DNA from: Okeanomitos corallinicola TIOX110
GTDB taxonomy: Bacteria > Cyanobacteriota > Cyanobacteriia > Cyanobacteriales > Nostocaceae
Length of the DNA stretch: 64,000 nucleotides
NCBI RefSeq assembly: GCF_038050375.1
Contig: NZ_CP150886.1
Location: 310,001 to 374,000 of the forward strand
Reading direction: 5' to 3'
Below, one piece after another: positions 36,513 through 45,791 of this stretch. The notes beneath the pieces were generated by a model. The model saw only the letters and a list, made by a program, of their open reading frames with translations, had not been told where the DNA came from and did not search any database. A program made the translations under genes and the position numbers. The stretch's first letter is position 1. Each line of letters opens with the position of its first letter.

Positions 36513-39500
36513 ATGACATTACAAGCAAACAGTAAACCCAAAATCTTGGTTGTTGATGATGAACCGGACAACCTAGACCTACTTTATCGTAGTTTCTATC
36601 GGGAGTATCAGGTGCTGAGGGCGAACTCTGGTCCTGCGGCATTAGAACTATTGGCACAAGAGGGGGATATAGCTGTCATTATCTCCGATCAGCGGATGCC
36701 AATGATGAGCGGGACAGAATTTTTAAGTCTGACAGCAACTCAATACCCAGATATTATTCGGATTATTTTAACTGGCTACACCGATGTAGAAGATTTGGTG
36801 GAGGCGATTAACTCTGGCAAAGTATTTAAGTATGTTACAAAACCGTGGGAAGCCGAAGAACTTAAAGCAGTAGTCCGCCAAGCTTTGGATACCCATAATG
36901 TCCTCAAAGCCAGAACCCGTGAATTAACAAGGACTTTACGGAGAGAGTCCCTACTTAATACTGTTACAAATACAATCCGCAGCGCTCTGGACTATCGGCA
37001 AATTTTACAAACTATTGTTGATACAGTAGGACATATGCTGGAAGTTGATGTCTGTTTGTTACGTCCCTTTCAGGATAACGAATTAGCAGATGAAGGCTTT
37101 ATTTATCAAAAATCTCGTCAAGAAATAATTCAGATATCAGAAAGTTCTTCCACAACTGAAAATCAACAAATTTATCTTCAGAACACTACAAATTCTGTTA
37201 CCCCACTAACTCTTTTAGCACATACAGTCTGGGAAACTAGCGAAGTCCAGGTAATTCAAGATGCTGCTGAGGATCAGCTTATTCAATCTCATGAAGAACG
37301 GGCTACGGCATTTAGAAATGCTAATATTTTATCTAGCCTAGTTGTACCACTGATTTGTCAGCAAGAAGTGAGGGCCGTATTAGCTTTACATCAGTGTGAC
37401 CAATCGCGTATTTGGGAAGAAGACGAAGTACAACTGGTATCAATTGTTGCTGATCAGGCCGCTTTGGCCTTATCCCAAGCCTATGCTTATGAAGAAGTAG
37501 AAGCTTTAGCAAAGCGAGAATCTTTAATTAATATAATTACCAGTGAAATTCGCTCTAGTTTAGATCCCCAGGATATATTTGCAGCCATTACCCAGAAATT
37601 AGGAGAAGCTTTGCAAGTAGACGGCTGTGTTTTGTCTTTATGGACAGAAGATGACGAGTTTGTTCAATGTGTAGGTTTATACGATAGCTCTAAAAATATC
37701 AATAATTTCCAAGAACGTAATTTTGATAAAAACAAGCGTTCTTTAACTCAGAACTTATCTAGTTCCCAATCACCTATTCATAAAAATCCAATTTTACAAG
37801 AAATTCTCAGAACACAAGAACCTGTGGTAATTGCTGATATTGCCCATTCGCCTAGGGATGTACAAGCCTTTGATTTACCTCTGAGAATGAGACCGCGATC
37901 GCTCATGGTTGTACCTCTTCTCAGGGATGGTAAATGTATTGGTAGTATCACTCTCAGAGAAGGTGACAAAATCCGTAAGTGGTTGCCATCGGAAATTGAA
38001 CTGGCCAAAGCAGTAGCCGCCCAAGCAGCGATCGCCGTTCAACAATCAAGGTTATATCAAACTACCCGTGAACAAGCGGAAAGATTACTGCAACTAGACA
38101 GACAAAAAACTGAATTTTTCCAAAACATCTCCCATGAATTTAGAACTCCCATCACCTTAATTCAGGGACCATTAGAATCAGCAGTCAATAACAAAGAAGG
38201 ATTATCTGACTCCCAATGTGTCATCGCTCTGCGTAACTCCCGTCGTCTGCTGCGATTAGTTAATCAGCTACTAGATTTACAGCGCTTAGACGCTGGTAGA
38301 ATGCAGCCTAGTTTTCATCCTTGTGATCTAGTAGAATTTGTCACCCAAATTGTTGAATCATTTCGTCTTTATGGCGAGAAAAAAGGACTCAGGATTCTAA
38401 CGGATTTGCTTGAATGTCCCACAGTTTATTTAGACATGGAAAAGTTTGACAAGGTACTATACAACCTCCTGTCAAATGCCATGAAATTTACTCCCGACGG
38501 CGGTAAAATTACTGTGCGATTATTCAATGACGGTAATGGTTGCATATTACAAATTCAAGATACAGGCATTGGCATTCTTCCCGAACAAATTCCTTACTTA
38601 TTTGAAAGATTCCGTCAAGCAGAAGGTTCAGAAAATCGCAGCTATGAAGGCAGTGGTTTAGGCCTATCCTTAGTTAAAGAATTAGTAGAACTCCACGGCG
38701 GTGAAGTCACTGTTGAATCTGTTTATGGTCAAGGCACTCAATTTAATATCCGGTTGTTAACTGGCTCAGAACACTTACCGCCAGAACAAGTCATAGATAC
38801 ACCTTTAGAATTAAATCTCAACCGTGCCAATGTAGAACTAGCAGATTTAGAACAGATAGAATCAGCAGAAAATGAACAAGAATTTGTGATCACAGAAGTA
38901 TCACGTCATCCCCAAACACTAGATTCCTTTGGAGAAGCTCACAGTTCATCATTCAATGAACAACTAATTTTAGTTGTAGATGATAACCCAGATATGCGTT
39001 TCTATGTAGGGGAAATTATGCGTCAAAATGGCTATCAAGTAGCTACAGCTAGGAATGGTTATGAAGGATATAACCTAGCGCGGGAAATTTTCCCTAGTTT
39101 AATTATTACTGATCTGATGATGCCCCTAGTGACAGGACTAGAAATGATTCAGATGATCCGTAGTGATGACATGGTACGAGGCATACCTACAGTTCTGTTA
39201 ACAGCAAAAGCTGATGAAGAAACCCGCATTGAAGGAACAGAATATGGCGCTGATGCTTATTTAGCTAAACCATTTAATGATCGAGAACTACTAGCAGAAG
39301 TAAGAAATCTGTTAGCACTTAAAGAAAATGAAAAACGAGTCTTGGAGTTAAACACTTACTTAACAGAATCAGTCCTCAAACGTTTTTTACCATCTGCATT
39401 AGTTAAAAAAGCTGCTGCGGGAACTTTATCCTTAGATTTGCGCCCAGAACCACGGTTAGTTACGGTTTTATTTAGCGATATTGTCGGTTTTACCCAACTA

Positions 39501-40043
39501 TCTAATACCCTCCGATCTCGGAAAGTTGCAGAGGTACTCAATGAATATTTAGAAACTATGAGCAAGGTAGTATTTAGTAATGGGGGTACGGTGGATAAAT
39601 TTATGGGTGATGCTATTTTAGCCTTGTACGGAGCGCCAGAAGAATTAACCCCTAATGAACAGGTACGTCGTGCTATTAATACCGCCAGAGGAATGCAAAA
39701 CGCACTGATAAATTTAAATAGGCGTTGGTCAGAACAAGGAATATTTGAAACCGATGGACGTAAAGGTGTACAATTCCGTTGTGGTATTCATCAAGGTACA
39801 GCAGTAGTAGGAATGTTCGGTAGTTCAGAGTGTGCAGACTATACAGCCATCGGTCCTAGTGTGAATATTGCTGCTAGGCTGCAAGCTGCTGCTATCCCTG
39901 GTACGATTCTAGTCTCTGCTGCTGTGGCAGATTATTTGCAGGAAGAAGAAATTACTAAGGGTAGTCCTTTAGAATTAAAAGGTATAGATGAAACAGTTCT
40001 TACTTTTATAGTCACACCAGACTTAACGGGTGACACACTTTAA
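36513..40043 (+). CDS. cyaC: CyaC-type hybrid sensor kinase / adenylate cyclase
   Basis: 1176 aa. Order: receiver 1 (about 9-125, phospho-Asp59 in VIISDQRMP), two GAF domains (about 150-320 and 340-520), histidine kinase (His541 in NISHEFRTP, ATP motifs NLLSNAMKFTPDGG, DTGIGI, GSGLGLSLVKEL), receiver 2 (Asp867 in LIITDLMMP) and a class III cyclase. The cyclase keeps the metal aspartates D989 (FSDIVGFTQ) and D1033 (GDAILALYG), adenine-selecting Lys and Asp (KFMGD, ADYTAIG) and the N/R pair (SVNIAARLQ). Closest to CyaC of Anabaena and Spirulina, a cAMP source for motility and light responses. The cytoplasmic protein has no membrane segment. Confidence 0.93.
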   Translation: MTLQANSKPKILVVDDEPDNLDLLYRSFYREYQVLRANSGPAALELLAQEGDIAVIISDQRMPMMSGTEFLSLTATQYPDIIRIILTGYTDVEDLVEAINSGKVFKYVTKPWEAEELKAVVRQALDTHNVLKARTRELTRTLRRESLLNTVTNTIRSALDYRQILQTIVDTVGHMLEVDVCLLRPFQDNELADEGFIYQKSRQEIIQISESSSTTENQQIYLQNTTNSVTPLTLLAHTVWETSEVQVIQDAAEDQLIQSHEERATAFRNANILSSLVVPLICQQEVRAVLALHQCDQSRIWEEDEVQLVSIVADQAALALSQAYAYEEVEALAKRESLINIITSEIRSSLDPQDIFAAITQKLGEALQVDGCVLSLWTEDDEFVQCVGLYDSSKNINNFQERNFDKNKRSLTQNLSSSQSPIHKNPILQEILRTQEPVVIADIAHSPRDVQAFDLPLRMRPRSLMVVPLLRDGKCIGSITLREGDKIRKWLPSEIELAKAVAAQAAIAVQQSRLYQTTREQAERLLQLDRQKTEFFQNISHEFRTPITLIQGPLESAVNNKEGLSDSQCVIALRNSRRLLRLVNQLLDLQRLDAGRMQPSFHPCDLVEFVTQIVESFRLYGEKKGLRILTDLLECPTVYLDMEKFDKVLYNLLSNAMKFTPDGGKITVRLFNDGNGCILQIQDTGIGILPEQIPYLFERFRQAEGSENRSYEGSGLGLSLVKELVELHGGEVTVESVYGQGTQFNIRLLTGSEHLPPEQVIDTPLELNLNRANVELADLEQIESAENEQEFVITEVSRHPQTLDSFGEAHSSSFNEQLILVVDDNPDMRFYVGEIMRQNGYQVATARNGYEGYNLAREIFPSLIITDLMMPLVTGLEMIQMIRSDDMVRGIPTVLLTAKADEETRIEGTEYGADAYLAKPFNDRELLAEVRNLLALKENEKRVLELNTYLTESVLKRFLPSALVKKAAAGTLSLDLRPEPRLVTVLFSDIVGFTQLSNTLRSRKVAEVLNEYLETMSKVVFSNGGTVDKFMGDAILALYGAPEELTPNEQVRRAINTARGMQNALINLNRRWSEQGIFETDGRKGVQFRCGIHQGTAVVGMFGSSECADYTAIGPSVNIAARLQAAAIPGTILVSAAVADYLQEEEITKGSPLELKGIDETVLTFIVTPDLTGDTL

Positions 40044-40150
40044 AGTATCTGAATGTAAGGGTTTTGTCGTCAATTAATTGTGTATCTCATCCCAGCGCAT
40101 ACCACTATAAAATAAATTGTTAACTATAATCTTTTACTGGTTGATCAATT

Positions 40151-41290
40151 ATGAATAGTATTAATCCCAGTCTTAATTTACAGGATAAAAATACTAAATA
40201 TAAACATACAGATCCACCTTGGTTGTGGATTTTTGTGTTGATCAGTTCCATGTCTCTTCATTTATTAGCGGTTTTGTTTCTACTACCATCTTTAGATAAA
40301 TTTAAACATTGGATTCCTCAACCTAGTCAAGATGCCATTAGTATTGAGTTTATAGAAATTTCCCCTAAAGAAGAAGCAAATTCAACTCCTAAACTTGAAC
40401 CAAAACCTCAGTTAACTGCTCAACGAAATGAGCCAAAATCTGTTACAAGTTCTTTACCAAAAACTACACAAAGCACTGAAAAAATAATAGATAATCCAGT
40501 TATAAATTCTGATTTAGATTTTTCCAACCAGAGTAAAAATGAGAATATTTCTGTTAGTAACCAACCTGTAAAAACCAAACCAAAACCAACGCCTCAACCT
40601 ACAGTTATACCAGAAACAAAACCGGAAATAAAAATTCCTCCCATACCTATACCCACACCACAGCAGACAATTCCATTAAATGATCTTCCTTGGAATCGTC
40701 GTCAAGAAATTAAGCTGGGAGAAGGTACTGCATTACCTGGTAATCTGACATCAGATTCACCAATTCCCACACCAGAAAACTCACCAATTCCCATACCAGA
40801 AAACTCACCAATTCCTATACCAGAAAACTCACCAATTCCCACACCAGAAGTTACTCCCACTGTAAAAGGAGTAGGAATTAGAGTTAACATTAATCCTATA
40901 GAGAAAGACGAAGTAGAAAAATTAAGACAAGACAATAAAATCAGAGTAGATGCTTTACCGGATGTTTTCGCAGAATATCAAGGTAGTTCTACCAAAGAAA
41001 TAGAATTAGATATTGTTCTGGGTGAATATGGATTAAAACCAGCTAATGTAATGGCCAGTTTGATAATTGATCAAAATGGTAATTGTCAAAAAGCAGAAAT
41101 TATTACTATTGAACCGGTTACAGTTGTGGGTGAGAAAGACATCTATGAACAGGCTTTAAACGAGGTTTTTAAAAACGAAAATTTTGTCCCTGCTTATAAT
41201 CTAGATGGATCAAAACCAGGATTAAGTAACTTATATATGAGGATTAGAATTGATATAATTAATAACTCTGAACGAAGATTGGTAGACTAG
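40151..41290 (+). CDS. TonB-like energy transducer protein
   Basis: 379 aa. One N-terminal membrane anchor (WLWIFVLISSMSLHLLAVLF) with a TonB-like SxxxH arrangement, then a Pro/Lys-rich periplasmic linker (about 80-240), then a C-terminal domain with ASLIIDQNGNCQKAEIITIE and FVPAYNLDGSKPG resembling the TonB C-terminus. The linker includes four 24-bp units encoding SPIPTPEN/SPIPIPEN (40757-40850). TonB couples the proton gradient to outer-membrane transporters; the ExbB/ExbD partners are not in the window. It follows cyaC by about 110 bp. Confidence 0.72.
   Translation: MNSINPSLNLQDKNTKYKHTDPPWLWIFVLISSMSLHLLAVLFLLPSLDKFKHWIPQPSQDAISIEFIEISPKEEANSTPKLEPKPQLTAQRNEPKSVTSSLPKTTQSTEKIIDNPVINSDLDFSNQSKNENISVSNQPVKTKPKPTPQPTVIPETKPEIKIPPIPIPTPQQTIPLNDLPWNRRQEIKLGEGTALPGNLTSDSPIPTPENSPIPIPENSPIPIPENSPIPTPEVTPTVKGVGIRVNINPIEKDEVEKLRQDNKIRVDALPDVFAEYQGSSTKEIELDIVLGEYGLKPANVMASLIIDQNGNCQKAEIITIEPVTVVGEKDIYEQALNEVFKNENFVPAYNLDGSKPGLSNLYMRIRIDIINNSERRLVD
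40757..40850 (+). repeat. Four 24-bp tandem units in the TonB-like linker
   Basis: Units of TCACCAATTCCCACACCAGA plus AAAC encode SPIPTPEN, SPIPIPEN, SPIPIPEN and SPIPTPE. The repeat is in frame and lengthens a proline-rich spacer. Confidence 0.9.
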
Positions 41291-41513
41291 AAGCTAATTT
41301 CCAGTACAGCACTTCCCGCTAGATATGTAAAAACTAATACACAAAGGCTTATAAGCGGTTAAAGATAAAAAATTTGAGATTTTTTCATAGGGGGTTGTAT
41401 TTTCCGCAATCTGTATGTTATATTGGTTTGTGTTGACCTTAGTATTAGTCCATAGCTCCTAGTCTGTAGAAAGTCAAGCAATAATATCAGGCTTTCAAAA
41501 AGCTTGTCCCAGT

Positions 41514-41584
41514 GCGGGTGTAGTTTAGTGGTAAAACCATAGCCTTCCAAGCTATTGATGCGGGTTCGATTCCCGCCACCCGCT
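41514..41584 (+). tRNA. tRNA-Gly (anticodon TCC)
   Basis: GCGGGTG pairs with CACCCGC (41577-41583), T is the discriminator. The anticodon stem ATAGC/GCTAT encloses CTTCCAA, giving TCC for GGA/GGG codons. The T arm reads GCGGGTTCGATTCCCGC. CCA is not encoded. Confidence 0.97.
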
Positions 41585-41601
41585 TTGAGAAAAAATTAAC
41601 G

Positions 41602-41631
41602 ATAAAAAGGTGGAGAAATCCCGACCCTACA
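41602..41631 (+). repeat. REP-like repeat, left copy
   Basis: Starts ATAAAAAGGTGGAGAAATCC and ends CGACCCTACA. It aligns with 41909-41937 with one length difference and about four mismatches in the 23-base core. Lies just downstream of tRNA-Gly. Confidence 0.6.
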
Positions 41632-41642
41632 GCAGTTGTTTG

Positions 41643-41873
41643 GATCTTTATTGTTTGATATTTGTAATACGCGATAATTTGTCCCAACGTTATTTTTTTC
41701 CATAGGGGCGGGGTTTCCCTGACGGTGAATTTTATTTCCCCATTAATGATTTCGCCTAAATTACACTCACGGTGTTGGGTACAGATTGTAATGAAATATG
41801 CTTCTGGCTGTGAATAATCATAACCCTGTAGACGAATTGATTGGCGATGATGAATTTCGGGGTTATATTTCAT
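41643..41873 (-). pseudogene. Decayed REP-associated tyrosine transposase (Y1/IS200-like) remnant
   Basis: The minus-strand frame from 41873 begins RQSIRLQGYDYSQPEAYFIT then ICTQHRECNLGEI, the N-terminal signature of REP-associated (RAYT) transposases with the first HUH-fold strand. It jumps to ITLGQIIAYYKYQTIKI, which resembles the C-terminal YFKYQTTK region. The catalytic middle, including the HUH and Tyr segments, is missing, replaced by about ten residues encoded by a GGGGCGGGG repeat (41697-41726). Full-length members are roughly 150-230 aa, so this is a deletion derivative. The rest of the frame is antisense tRNA-Gly. Confidence 0.72.
41700..41722 (-). repeat. GC-rich REP-like segment inside the transposase remnant
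   Basis: The complement reads GGGAAACCCCGCCCCTATGG, similar to the core GAGACCCCGCCCCTAC of the right-hand copy at 41909-41937 but in opposite orientation. It sits exactly where the transposase middle is missing. Confidence 0.5.
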
Positions 41874-41908
41874 GCTGGATATGGAGTGTTGATTTTAGTA
41901 ATCTATGA

Positions 41909-41937
41909 ATAAAAGGTGGGGAGACCCCGCCCCTACA
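41909..41937 (+). repeat. REP-like repeat, right copy
   Basis: ATAAAAGGTGGGGAGACCCC then GCCCCTACA. It contains the hairpin GGGG-AGA-CCCC. Flanks the transposase remnant on the side opposite to the left copy. Confidence 0.6.
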
Positions 41938-41939
41938 TT

Positions 41940-42287
41940 CTGGGAAGAAACACCCAATATGGTTATGCAGGGAAAATGGCTCAAAATTCTTTACCTTTAT
42001 TTGAAGGCATAATTAAGTACAATTTTAATTATGGTACAACTCAAACCCATGAATTCGGAAAACATAGATACGGTGGTAAAGCCGTTTTTGCACTCCGTTT
42101 AAATGCAGCCGCATAAGATGATGTTTAGTTAATCACCTTTGTTTATGATAAAAATTCACAAACTTCTGAATTAGTAGTTATAAACGCTCAAAATATCACC
42201 AGTGAAGCAGTTGCAAGAGTGATAACTCCTCAACGAGTACCCTATGGTTTCCAAGGTGCTTGGGTTTCAGAAACACAATTAAGCTAA
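41940..42287 (+). pseudogene. Carotenoid oxygenase pseudogene, 5'-truncated with two in-frame stops
   Basis: One frame reads through GRNTQYGYAGKMAQ, LFEGIIKYNFNYGTTQTHEF, GKHRYGGKAVFALRLNAAA, a TAA stop (42114), DDV, a TAG stop (42126), LITFVYDKNSQTSELVVINA, then VPYGFQGAWVSETQLS and TAA at 42285. This is the C-terminal third of a carotenoid cleavage oxygenase (typical ending AEDDGWLITFVYD). The two stops are one base from GAA and TGG. Homology begins straight after the REP-like repeat at 41937, so the 5' two thirds were lost there. Confidence 0.8.
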
Positions 42288-42292
42288 TAATT

Positions 42293-42330
42293 GGTGATTG
42301 GGTAATTTTCATTCTCAATTACCCATCACC
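42293..42330. terminator. Hairpin after the carotenoid oxygenase remnant
   Basis: GGTGATTGGGTAATT and AATTACCCATCACC form a 14-bp stem with one bulged base and a 9-base loop. It is built from heptamer-like repeat DNA, so it may be repeat structure rather than a terminator. Confidence 0.4.
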
Positions 42331-42353
42331 CATCACCCATTCCCTGATTTATC

Positions 42354-43418
42354 ATGCCTAAAAAAACCAAATCTGCATCCCCAAAATCTACAAACCCAAC
42401 CTTAGCACTCTCAGACCTACATATATATTTAGAATCTCTAGAAAAAGACCATCAATCAATACTCAAAAAGATTAAAAAGAAACGCACAGAATTAAATAAT
42501 TTTGTGGAAAGAATGCGTGATATAGCCACAGAAATGTTTCAAAAATCCAGCCCTATTTTTCAAAAAAGGGCAGATTTAGATCAAGAAATTCATGCCATTT
42601 TTACAGAAATTTTCACAACTAGAAAGTTTGGTAAACAAACCCAAAAGAAAATAGAATCTTTGTACATGAGTTTGCAAATGGAAGGAATCATCAGCCCCAA
42701 AGCACTTGGAGAAGAAGAAGATGATGATGATCCAGAATTAGATGAATTATTTGAAAATCCAGAATTTAATGATGATGAAAATCATCAAAATCGTCATCAA
42801 TATTGGTATTCACAAGATGAATTAGAAACAGCATCAGCGCCCAGAACCGAAGACTCTAAAAAAGTGAGACAGACATTCTTAAAACTAGCAGAAATCTTTC
42901 ATCCTGACAAAGTACAAGATCCAGACACCCACAAATCTCACACAGAGATCATGAAAGAAATTAATAAAGCTTATCAAGAAGGGGATTTAGCACGATTATT
43001 AGAAATTGAAAATCAGCACCAGTTGGGAGAAAATATTGATAATAATAATGAAGATGATTTAACTCGCAGATGTAAAAAACTAGAGCAGCAAAACGAAATT
43101 CTCAAAAATCAATATGATAAATTAAGGCAAGAACTAAGTTTAGCTAAAAATACCCCAGAAGGGTCAATGGTTTCTGACTTCCGCAAAGCTAAAAAACAAG
43201 GATTCGATCCCATTGATTTAATGTTAAAAACCCTAGATTCCCAAATTAATGTGATTGAAGAAATCCGTGATTTTGTTCAGGCGTTTAAAGATAAAAAAAT
43301 GACTATCAAGGAATTCCTAGAAGGTCCAGAAAGTTTACGTGATTCCAGTGATGAAATGATGGAAGCACTGCTAGAAGAAATAATGGAAGAGTTAGGTGGA
43401 GTAATTATTTTTCAATGA
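42354..43418 (+). CDS. J-domain-like protein
   Basis: 354 aa, rich in Lys and Glu. A long helical N-terminal region (about 20-110) precedes an acidic stretch (EEEDDDDPELDELFE), then a J-domain-like segment, VRQTFLKLAEIFHPDKVQDP and INKAYQEGDLARLLEIE, with the HPD loop that stimulates Hsp70 ATPase. A coiled-coil region (about 235-265) and an acidic C-terminus follow. There is no Gly/Phe or zinc-finger region, so it is not DnaJ itself but a type III-like J protein. Its last codons overlap the next gene (convergent) by 7 bp. Confidence 0.8.
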   Translation: MPKKTKSASPKSTNPTLALSDLHIYLESLEKDHQSILKKIKKKRTELNNFVERMRDIATEMFQKSSPIFQKRADLDQEIHAIFTEIFTTRKFGKQTQKKIESLYMSLQMEGIISPKALGEEEDDDDPELDELFENPEFNDDENHQNRHQYWYSQDELETASAPRTEDSKKVRQTFLKLAEIFHPDKVQDPDTHKSHTEIMKEINKAYQEGDLARLLEIENQHQLGENIDNNNEDDLTRRCKKLEQQNEILKNQYDKLRQELSLAKNTPEGSMVSDFRKAKKQGFDPIDLMLKTLDSQINVIEEIRDFVQAFKDKKMTIKEFLEGPESLRDSSDEMMEALLEEIMEELGGVIIFQ

Positions 43419-44236
43419 TTTGAGGAAATAATTTGCACAAAATCCCTTAGAGTTTGTCCATATTTATCTCCTGCAACTAAATCAAAATCATTATGTTTTG
43501 CTGAGTCTACCCACAAATAAAGTTTAGGTGATTTGACAGATGCAAACAACTTTTTACCATGCTGAAAAGGAACAATTTCATCCTGTTTACCGTGCATTAT
43601 CAAAACCGGACATTTGACTTTTTGAATTTTATCTATATTATTAAATATATCAAAAGGTAAAATCGGTACAGGTACAACTACCCGAAAAGCTGAAGTAAAA
43701 GCACTTTCCAGCACTAAACCACCCACAGGTTTTCTTACTGCTAAATCTACCGCTGAACCACCACCTACAGAACGTCCAAAAACTATGATTTTTTCTGATG
43801 TGATTTGTAATTCTTGAATTAAATAATTGTAAGCAGTTTCAATATCTTCATAAGCTGATGTTTCTGTGGGTGTTCCCTCACTCGTTCCATAACCACGATA
43901 GTCATAAGCAAAAACACTGAAGCCTAAATCTCTTATTTTTTCCAAGGTTGAGCGAACAGAACCCAAATCTTCAGCGTTTCCGTGAATATACATAATTGTA
44001 TATTTAGCAGTGGGATTTTGGAGGTAAATAGCGGAAATTCGCTGATTATTCCTGGTTTTGAGTTTTATAATCTCTTTTGTGTCTTCATATCCAGGACTGG
44101 GGGGAAGAAAAATCATACTATCTGCACGGAAATATACATATACGGCAAATACTATATAGATTAAGACTAAGGATTTAAGCATTCTTGACCAAGTAAAATC
44201 GCCAATTAATAGTTTTCTCAGACGTTGCTGATTCAT
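43412..44236 (-). CDS. Alpha/beta hydrolase with N-terminal membrane anchor
   Basis: 274 aa. An N-terminal hydrophobic segment (LVLIYIVFAVYVYFRA) is followed by the hydrolase fold: YIHGNAEDLGS (oxyanion HGN), nucleophile GRSVGGGSAVDLA, acid MHGKQDEIVPF and catalytic His in AKHNDF. It resembles the BAAT/FrsA-like serine hydrolases often annotated as bem46 family. Substrate unknown. Convergent with the J-domain gene. Confidence 0.87.
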   Translation of the reverse strand: MNQQRLRKLLIGDFTWSRMLKSLVLIYIVFAVYVYFRADSMIFLPPSPGYEDTKEIIKLKTRNNQRISAIYLQNPTAKYTIMYIHGNAEDLGSVRSTLEKIRDLGFSVFAYDYRGYGTSEGTPTETSAYEDIETAYNYLIQELQITSEKIIVFGRSVGGGSAVDLAVRKPVGGLVLESAFTSAFRVVVPVPILPFDIFNNIDKIQKVKCPVLIMHGKQDEIVPFQHGKKLFASVKSPKLYLWVDSAKHNDFDLVAGDKYGQTLRDFVQIISSNH

Positions 44237-44284
44237 AGTCTAAAATAGAAAGGTTGTACCCAAATAACAATTAGGAGAATATAA

Positions 44285-44521
44285 ATGTCCCGTCGTTGTC
44301 AATTGACTGGTAAGAAAGCTAATAATGCCATGTCCATTTCCCACTCCCACCGTCGCACCAAGCGTTTACAACACGCTAACCTGCAAAATAAGCGGGTTTG
44401 GTGGCCTGGTGGTAATCGTTGGGTGAAACTAAAACTTTCTACTAAAGCCATTAAAACCCTAGACAGCAAAGGTTTAGAGGCAATGGCAAAAGAAGCAGGT
44501 ATCAATTTGAATCATTACTAA
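44285..44521 (+). CDS. rpmB: 50S ribosomal protein L28
   Basis: 78 aa, basic. [20 protein letters not shown] followed by [16 protein letters not shown] matches the L28 family, and the length is normal. AGGAG lies about 8 bases upstream of the ATG. It is transcribed divergently from the hydrolase gene and alone, with a hairpin after the stop. Confidence 0.97.
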   Translation: MSRRCQLTGKKANNAMSISHSHRRTKRLQHANLQNKRVWWPGGNRWVKLKLSTKAIKTLDSKGLEAMAKEAGINLNHY

Positions 44522-44536
44522 TCTTTTAATGTCAGT

Positions 44537-44570
44537 AATGGAGTGTCTGTTGATACTCCATTTGGCTTTA
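44537..44570 (+). terminator. Probable terminator of rpmB
   Basis: AATGGAGT (44537-44544) and ACTCCATT (44555-44562) form an 8-bp stem with a 10-base loop, then a weak T-rich tail. Confidence 0.55.
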
Positions 44571-45033
44571 AATGTTTATACTTGTAACAAAAATCATTTT
44601 AACGTAAATATTTCATCTATCTACAGAAGTATTTAAGTAAAACTTTACAAAAAAAACACATTATCAAGAAGCTTGTTCACAAAAAAATATGTAATTTTAA
44701 ATACTTAAAAGATTGAGTATTTTTCTATTAACCTGTTTTTTAAAGCCATATATGCTTGTGATTTTTCCATCATTATCTGGCAATAATCACGAAAACTATG
44801 TATTTTTTTATGTAAAGCTTTCATAAAGTTTTCTATTCATGTACTCAGTGATAGCTTTATTGCTTATACTTATACACATAGACTAAAAACTGGTGCTTAT
44901 ACTGATGTGCAAGTAAACTAATAGTGACTATATTGATACTGTTACTACTTCTTACAAGAAAGTACATTCGGTACAGCAAAATTGCATTTATTAATCCAAA
45001 AAAACCTTATTCTATACACAGGAAATACCTCAG
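44571..45033. other. AT-rich interval upstream of the PEP-CTERM gene
   Basis: No gene seen. A small hairpin, AAATACT/AGTATTT (44699-44722), is followed by T-rich sequence. The region near 44940-45030 is the likely promoter of the PEP-CTERM gene, but no definite boxes were recognised. Confidence 0.45.
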
Positions 45034-45705
45034 ATGAGTAACTTAAAGAATTTTTGTCAGTCATTATCCAAGAAAGCTTTACAGTCTATTGGTGTGGGTG
45101 TAGCTACAACAGCTATGGCTTTGGGTGCAGGTGTTTCTGCTGAGTCTGCAAGTGCGGTGACAATTGGTGGTGTTGAATTAAGCGATGATGGATTTGCTAC
45201 TTCAGTAAGAACTGTTGGGAGTTTCGCAACATCTGGCGGAACTGTAACCAGCGTATTAATTGATCAAGGTGAAAATGCTATTAACACTTACGCTTATGCA
45301 ACATCCTCTAACGCTCTAGTTCGCATGGGTTTTAATAACCCAATATTGAATGGTTCAGGATTTGACCTAGCATTATTTGATTTGGATAGTTCAGAAGCGA
45401 TATTCAAGGTAATTATCAATGGTATAACTAATAGTTATCAAAGTGTTTTCACAAACGAATATACTAACGATGTTAATCGTTTCCCAATCAATGTAGCTAA
45501 AGTCAATTTAGATGATTTTGGTATTGCTTCTGGACAGTCTATAAATTCGTTGGTTATTGACTTCAATACCGCAGCATCCCCTTCACTGGCTTTGGTAGGA
45601 ACTATTTCTAGATCCGTTCCCGAACCTTCTGCTATGTTTGGCTTATTAGCAACTGTTGGTTTCTTGGCTTGTCAGCGCAAATTGAAATTGGTAAAAAAGG
45701 CTTAA
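45034..45705 (+). CDS. PEP-CTERM-anchored exported protein
   Basis: 223 aa. A signal peptide with GVGVATTAMALGAGVSAESA leads to a beta-rich domain with no recognised enzyme motif. The C-terminus is a sorting signal: VPEPSAMFGLLATVGFLA followed by the basic tail CQRKLKLVKKA. Proteins of this type are processed by an exosortase and usually end up in the extracellular matrix or on the surface. No exosortase gene is in the window. A strong terminator follows. Confidence 0.85.
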   Translation: MSNLKNFCQSLSKKALQSIGVGVATTAMALGAGVSAESASAVTIGGVELSDDGFATSVRTVGSFATSGGTVTSVLIDQGENAINTYAYATSSNALVRMGFNNPILNGSGFDLALFDLDSSEAIFKVIINGITNSYQSVFTNEYTNDVNRFPINVAKVNLDDFGIASGQSINSLVIDFNTAASPSLALVGTISRSVPEPSAMFGLLATVGFLACQRKLKLVKKA

Positions 45706-45791
45706 TTTAATCGCTTAATGTCCCGAAATACAATAGAAAATGGATAGTAAATATCACATTGTCGGGAAATGAGCGGCATCTCCTCATAAAG

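Noticed and set aside
41359-41642. Coding frames running across tRNA-Gly
   Set aside because: The minus-strand product (RVAGIEPASIAWKAMVL) is the known antisense translation of a tRNA-Gly gene. The tRNA is well supported.
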